A DNA stretch of 64,000 nucleotides from Casuarina equisetifolia (taxonomy: Eukaryota > Streptophyta > Magnoliopsida > Fagales > Casuarinaceae): the NCBI GenBank assembly GCA_028551475.1, contig CM052361.1:15751274-15815273 (forward strand), given 5' to 3'. Below the pieces are notes generated by a model. That model searched no databases, was not told the DNA's origin, and worked only from the letters and a program-made list of their open reading frames with translations. Positions 60,501 to 64,000 of this stretch are shown here, piece by piece (positions within the stretch are counted from its first letter, which is position 1; each line of letters starts with the position of its first letter). Position numbers and translations under genes: made by a program.

Positions 60501-61745
60501 GCAAATTTGAATTAATCAATAAACTAAAATTTTATAACATATGTTTGAATCTATAAGGCCAAAGTTTAGAATTAGAAGAAGCATTACATGCTGACGATAT
60601 GTTCACAAAAAGTGGGTCATGCCCTATAATTTGTGTGATATCTTTTACATTAAGATATGTAAAATAGAGCCCATTTTTCACTTTACCAAATCCTTTGACT
60701 TCACTCATCTAAAGGTTTTGAAACACACAAAAATAAGTATAAAATATAATAAGGCATTTATTTTCTTAGCAAAATTTTGAAGCAAATATCAAATTAAATT
60801 TTGAAATATACTAAATTTTAGGTTTTTGGATATATAAGTGTTAACAATATAAGTAGTCAAAGCACTATAATCATTTAGAAATTTAACTTTCTTAAATCTA
60901 AAAGCACATGAAACTATTGAACTTAAGCATCATAAATTTGTAGTAATTTGGTTGCTAATACTATAATCAATTATTCAACATGTATCAAGAAAGTCAAATG
61001 TACCTACCAAATATGCTTGTGCATCCTAATTGCCATTTAGGAATTACATGAAAGGCTAATAGTTTGTCTTAGTGATGAAGATATAATTTGGATCTTTTGT
61101 TACCAAGTTCACCTTTGCCTCTTTATTGTAATTTCTATGCCATGGTGATAGTTATGCAATTTGTAGCATTCTTTCTTCTTATGTCTATACCTTTTGCAAT
61201 ACCCGCTCTAAGGGCCTCTCTAGTGATAACACTTTTCCTTTTTATAGCCTTTTCTTCCACAAAGGTTACATTTGTCATTTTTTTTAAGCCTAAACAACTA
61301 GCATTTTGCACTACCTTTATCATAAAGAAAAGTTTTTCTTTTTTTTATTGAAAACTAGCCAATGCTTAGATTCATTCCTAAAGGTGTGCTTGCTACAATA
61401 AGCATGGACCTAGTTCAACCCAACTTTTACGATAACAAAGGCAAGGTCATTAGTCATCTTCCCCATTGCACTTTGGTAGTATTTTACTTTATAGACCGTG
61501 GAATAGGTCTTTATGAGATCATGAAAAGGGTGCATAAGAAAGATTTGCTCCTTAAGAGTTGAGTATTAGTCATCGAACATTGAAGGAATTGATAAAATCT
61601 TATAGATTCTTTGTGCTCACTCCATGGGTGGAAAATGGCCATTTTCAGCTTTGTTAGCTCTATCAAAGAAGCAAACTCATTCTAGAGTTACTTTAGTTGG
61701 CCGAAATAGGAGGAAATAGGTTTGCCCCCTTGACGAATCAAGCAT
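57529..61745 (-). pseudogene. Minus-strand copia element, gag to RNase H, 5' truncated
   Basis: In minus-strand order: a gag piece near 61740-61600 (RQGGKPISSYFGQLK), a zinc knuckle near 61290 (CNLCGRKGYKKEKC, with Tyr for His), integrase remnants around 60680-60250, and the linker motif RLYDPKKSKCFVSKD near 59810 (duplicated, see 59483-59927). RT follows with the YVDD box intact at 58479-58490 (MIYVDDILIIGSDIDGI), then RNase H near 57960-57560 (KHIDVNCHFICKK, LVNILTKVL). The polypurine tract and 3' LTR follow. Very many stops. It begins mid-gag at about 61745, so the 5' LTR and gag start are lost. Confidence 0.8.
59483..59927 (-). repeat. Direct duplication within the minus-strand copia element
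   Basis: Copy 1 at about 59483-59700 and copy 2 at about 59738-59927. Landmarks shared at a 255-base offset are GAGAAAGGAAAAATGTC and TTTTCTTAGGGTCATA; TAGGTGGTTTTTC is shared at a 227-base offset, so one copy has lost about 28 bases. Divergence between the copies is clear. Confidence 0.85.
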
Positions 61746-64000
61746 AGCTTGATAACTTTTTCTTTATAGAATTATTTTTCTTATTTTAGATAATAAATAA
61801 CACAATATTTGTGAGAAAATATTTGAATTCCTCTTTATTTAGTTAAATTTACCTTATTTATGTAGCATAAAGAAGCATAGAGAAGAAGGATGAGTATAGA
61901 GAACTTGATGCTCATTCTATGGCAAAATATGATTAGATTATCAAGATCAAAAGAGTCAAGATAAACATGGGCTTTGGGTGATTGTTATTAAATTTTCTAT
62001 TATTGTTAGGTTTTCTAAATAAATAGAAAACATAGTCATGTTAAGACTTCAAAGTTCAACCAATATAGAGATTCAAAACCTAATTGTTTTGAATATCCAA
62101 AATCCACTTATATTGGGATAAGAGATAGATCTAAATCCTAAACCCTATTTATTATAAAAGAAGAGACAAAAAAAAGAAGAGAAATTCAACACAATCCAAG
62201 AAAGAAGTTAGGAATTCAAAGATTTTTTGAAGAGAAATAAGAGTGACACATTTCTTATTCTTTGATTTAAGATGTCTTGCTTAATTCCTATTATGATTCT
62301 TAATTTTTATTATATTACATTTTAATTTTCTTTTGTTTGAGCTACGATGTAGCTTGATTATGATGATATAAATTTCATGGTTTTTTATGTTGTAAGAAAT
62401 TTTACTTATGTGAGTTATATGTTATTATGTTTAATACTTTTAAGTGATTGGTCATAACTTGAATTATTTGATATGCATATTTAAGATTGAGGTGATAATA
62501 TGCAGATGCTTCTTATAATATATAATTATAAATTAAATATATATAAACATATATCATATTATTTATGTGGCTTTTGGTGATAAAGTAGACAAAAGATTCA
62601 TTGTAAACCAAGAATGTTTATAGAATTTAATACACTTTTTTTTATTTTAATTCATATAGAGATATAGTAAATTAATAAACTAAGTAGGTTTTCTATACCA
62701 AAATATAAGATAATAAATAAATTAAGAAGTTTTTTCATCACATAGGTATTATTATTCTTGTAAGCATAAACTATTAAAATTCATATTTAGTAGTTATTGT
62801 GAAATTTGATGCTCTAACATATTTTTCATATTAATCTTTCTTATTTGGATTTAATTTCATTTAGTGTTGAACTTTTGTTTTGAAAATCTTCAATTTAATT
62901 TATTTTCAACTTTTTTTTGATTTCTTAGATAAACTTTAGGATTAGTTCAATTGTTAGTAGTTAATTAGTTTAGTAATTAACAATTTCTGTGGAATGATAC
63001 TTTCTCATCATTATATAACTTATTTGATATGTTCATTTGCATTTAAAATTTTATAAATATAGCTTGTTGATTAGGTCATAAACCCTGAATAGGTTGACTT
63101 GGTAGTTTTGAGCACAAAGTTCAGCCCACATTTTGGCCGCATCTCAAATGCAAATCAACCTATCATGGATGTGGTCAAAGATGGAGTTGAGAATCCATCC
63201 ACGGTAGACTACATTATAGTGCTCTCAAAGCTTTCAGGTTGGCAAACCAGGTACGAGTTTTTTTGTAGGATCTGTCAACGAAGATGAATTTATTCTTAAT
63301 TGAAAAAGCAATTATCACTGTTTTGCACTAGAAAACATAACTAAAGGTTCCCGTTAGCTTAATGACCACTAGTGCCATCTAGTTAGTGTCTTTGATTGGC
63401 AAGTATAGAGGATTGGTGAAATTTAAGGTTTAGACCCAATTTTTGGGTTCTAATGTTGACTAATGTGGAGGTGGAGTGGGCGGAAGGGTTCTCTAAGTTG
63501 TGTGAATGCCTTTGCTTCCACTATGATGAGGTTGTACGTAGGGAGAAACATCACTGAAATCCACCATCGTAGTGGTCACAACGGAGGTGCCCAAAACGAT
63601 GTCGTTGAAGGGTGAAGTAGGGGAATGGCATCATTGCAAGGTTGGACAACGATGTTGTTTCTAACTAAGCAAGGGACATGGCACCCTTTCAGTAGTTAGC
63701 AGTAACGGGGGTTGGACGATGTCATTGCACTTAGAGGAGAATTCATTAAGAGAGCACATCATCGTATTGGTCTTGTCCGATAGAAAGGGGTGAAGAGATC
63801 AATACGTGTTGTTTCTTCAAGGACCGCTGGACCAAAAAAGCAAAGCTGGTTGTACGCCTTCATGGTGTGCTATTAGGTTGTTGCAGGAGCTTTGGAGGGC
63901 CTTTTGTGGTCGTTTTTGATAAAAACAAACAAGCAGCACACTTCGATTTTTGGGTTATAAGCGGAAGCAAGTTTGGATGGAGAGAAAAAATGGGCTTATT
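61746..64000. other. Unassigned AT-rich and retroelement-like DNA
   Basis: No coding domain is seen. Around 62135-62230 an A-rich, TATA-like stretch (CTATTTATTATAAAAGAAG) resembles an LTR promoter. From about 63060 to the window end the composition becomes less AT-rich, with an open frame at 63099-63287 lacking a known motif; it could be the start of another LTR element cut by the window edge. Confidence 0.4.

Noticed and set aside
1..64000. CRISPR arrays, tRNA or rRNA genes, organellar insertions
   Set aside because: I saw no evenly spaced direct repeats of CRISPR type, no tRNA cloverleaf with conserved TTCRA loops and no rRNA signature. tRNA-complementary bits near 31207 and 40113 are retroelement primer-binding sites.

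Overview
The window reads as nuclear DNA of a dicot plant. Its genes have introns with GT-AG junctions, it is AT-rich, and decayed plant retrotransposons (Ty1/copia, Ty3/gypsy and L1-type LINE) occupy roughly half of it. I cannot name the species. Three host genes are well supported, all plant-specific families: a BODYGUARD-type alpha/beta hydrolase (4897-7234, minus), a VAR3/OZ1-type chloroplast RanBP2 zinc-finger protein (8388-13867, minus) and a WOX11/WOX12-type homeobox gene (49642-51637, plus). From memory, the Arabidopsis homologues are At5g17780, At5g17790 and At5g17810, which are near neighbours on chromosome 5. The window therefore looks like a conserved block stretched by about 35 kb of transposon insertion between VAR3 and WOX.

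Layout. 1-2366 holds remnants of gypsy elements in both orientations; 2367-4896 has no supportable gene. 4897-13867 is the BODYGUARD/VAR3 pair in tandem on the minus strand. 14887-21400 is the 3' end of a minus-strand gypsy element whose LTR is split by a nearly complete LINE (15043-20904) with a 17-bp target duplication. 21540-39240 is a nest of copia elements of one Sirevirus-like family: an internally deleted copy (21540-24528), LTR-like pieces at 24529 and 28774, an inverted copia fragment wedged between them, a second longer copy (31210-38918), and a solo LTR sitting in that copy's RNase H region. 39250-41300 holds the 5' end of another minus-strand LTR element. 41300-49500 has no recognisable gene. 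WOX follows, then a very decayed copia fragment (54040-55000) and a minus-strand copia element with its 3' LTR (57159-61745). The rest, to 64000, is unassigned AT-rich DNA.

The genes do not form a pathway. BODYGUARD proteins act in cuticle/cutin formation, VAR3/OZ1 in plastid RNA editing and chloroplast development, and WOX11/12 in root founder-cell identity. What links them is ancestral gene order. I did not find a convincing new multi-gene system. The most interesting local signals are a perfect 23-bp inverted repeat covering a splice acceptor of the BODYGUARD gene, a five-codon last exon in WOX, an extreme G/C-skewed tract in the LINE 5' region, and the nested insertion history.
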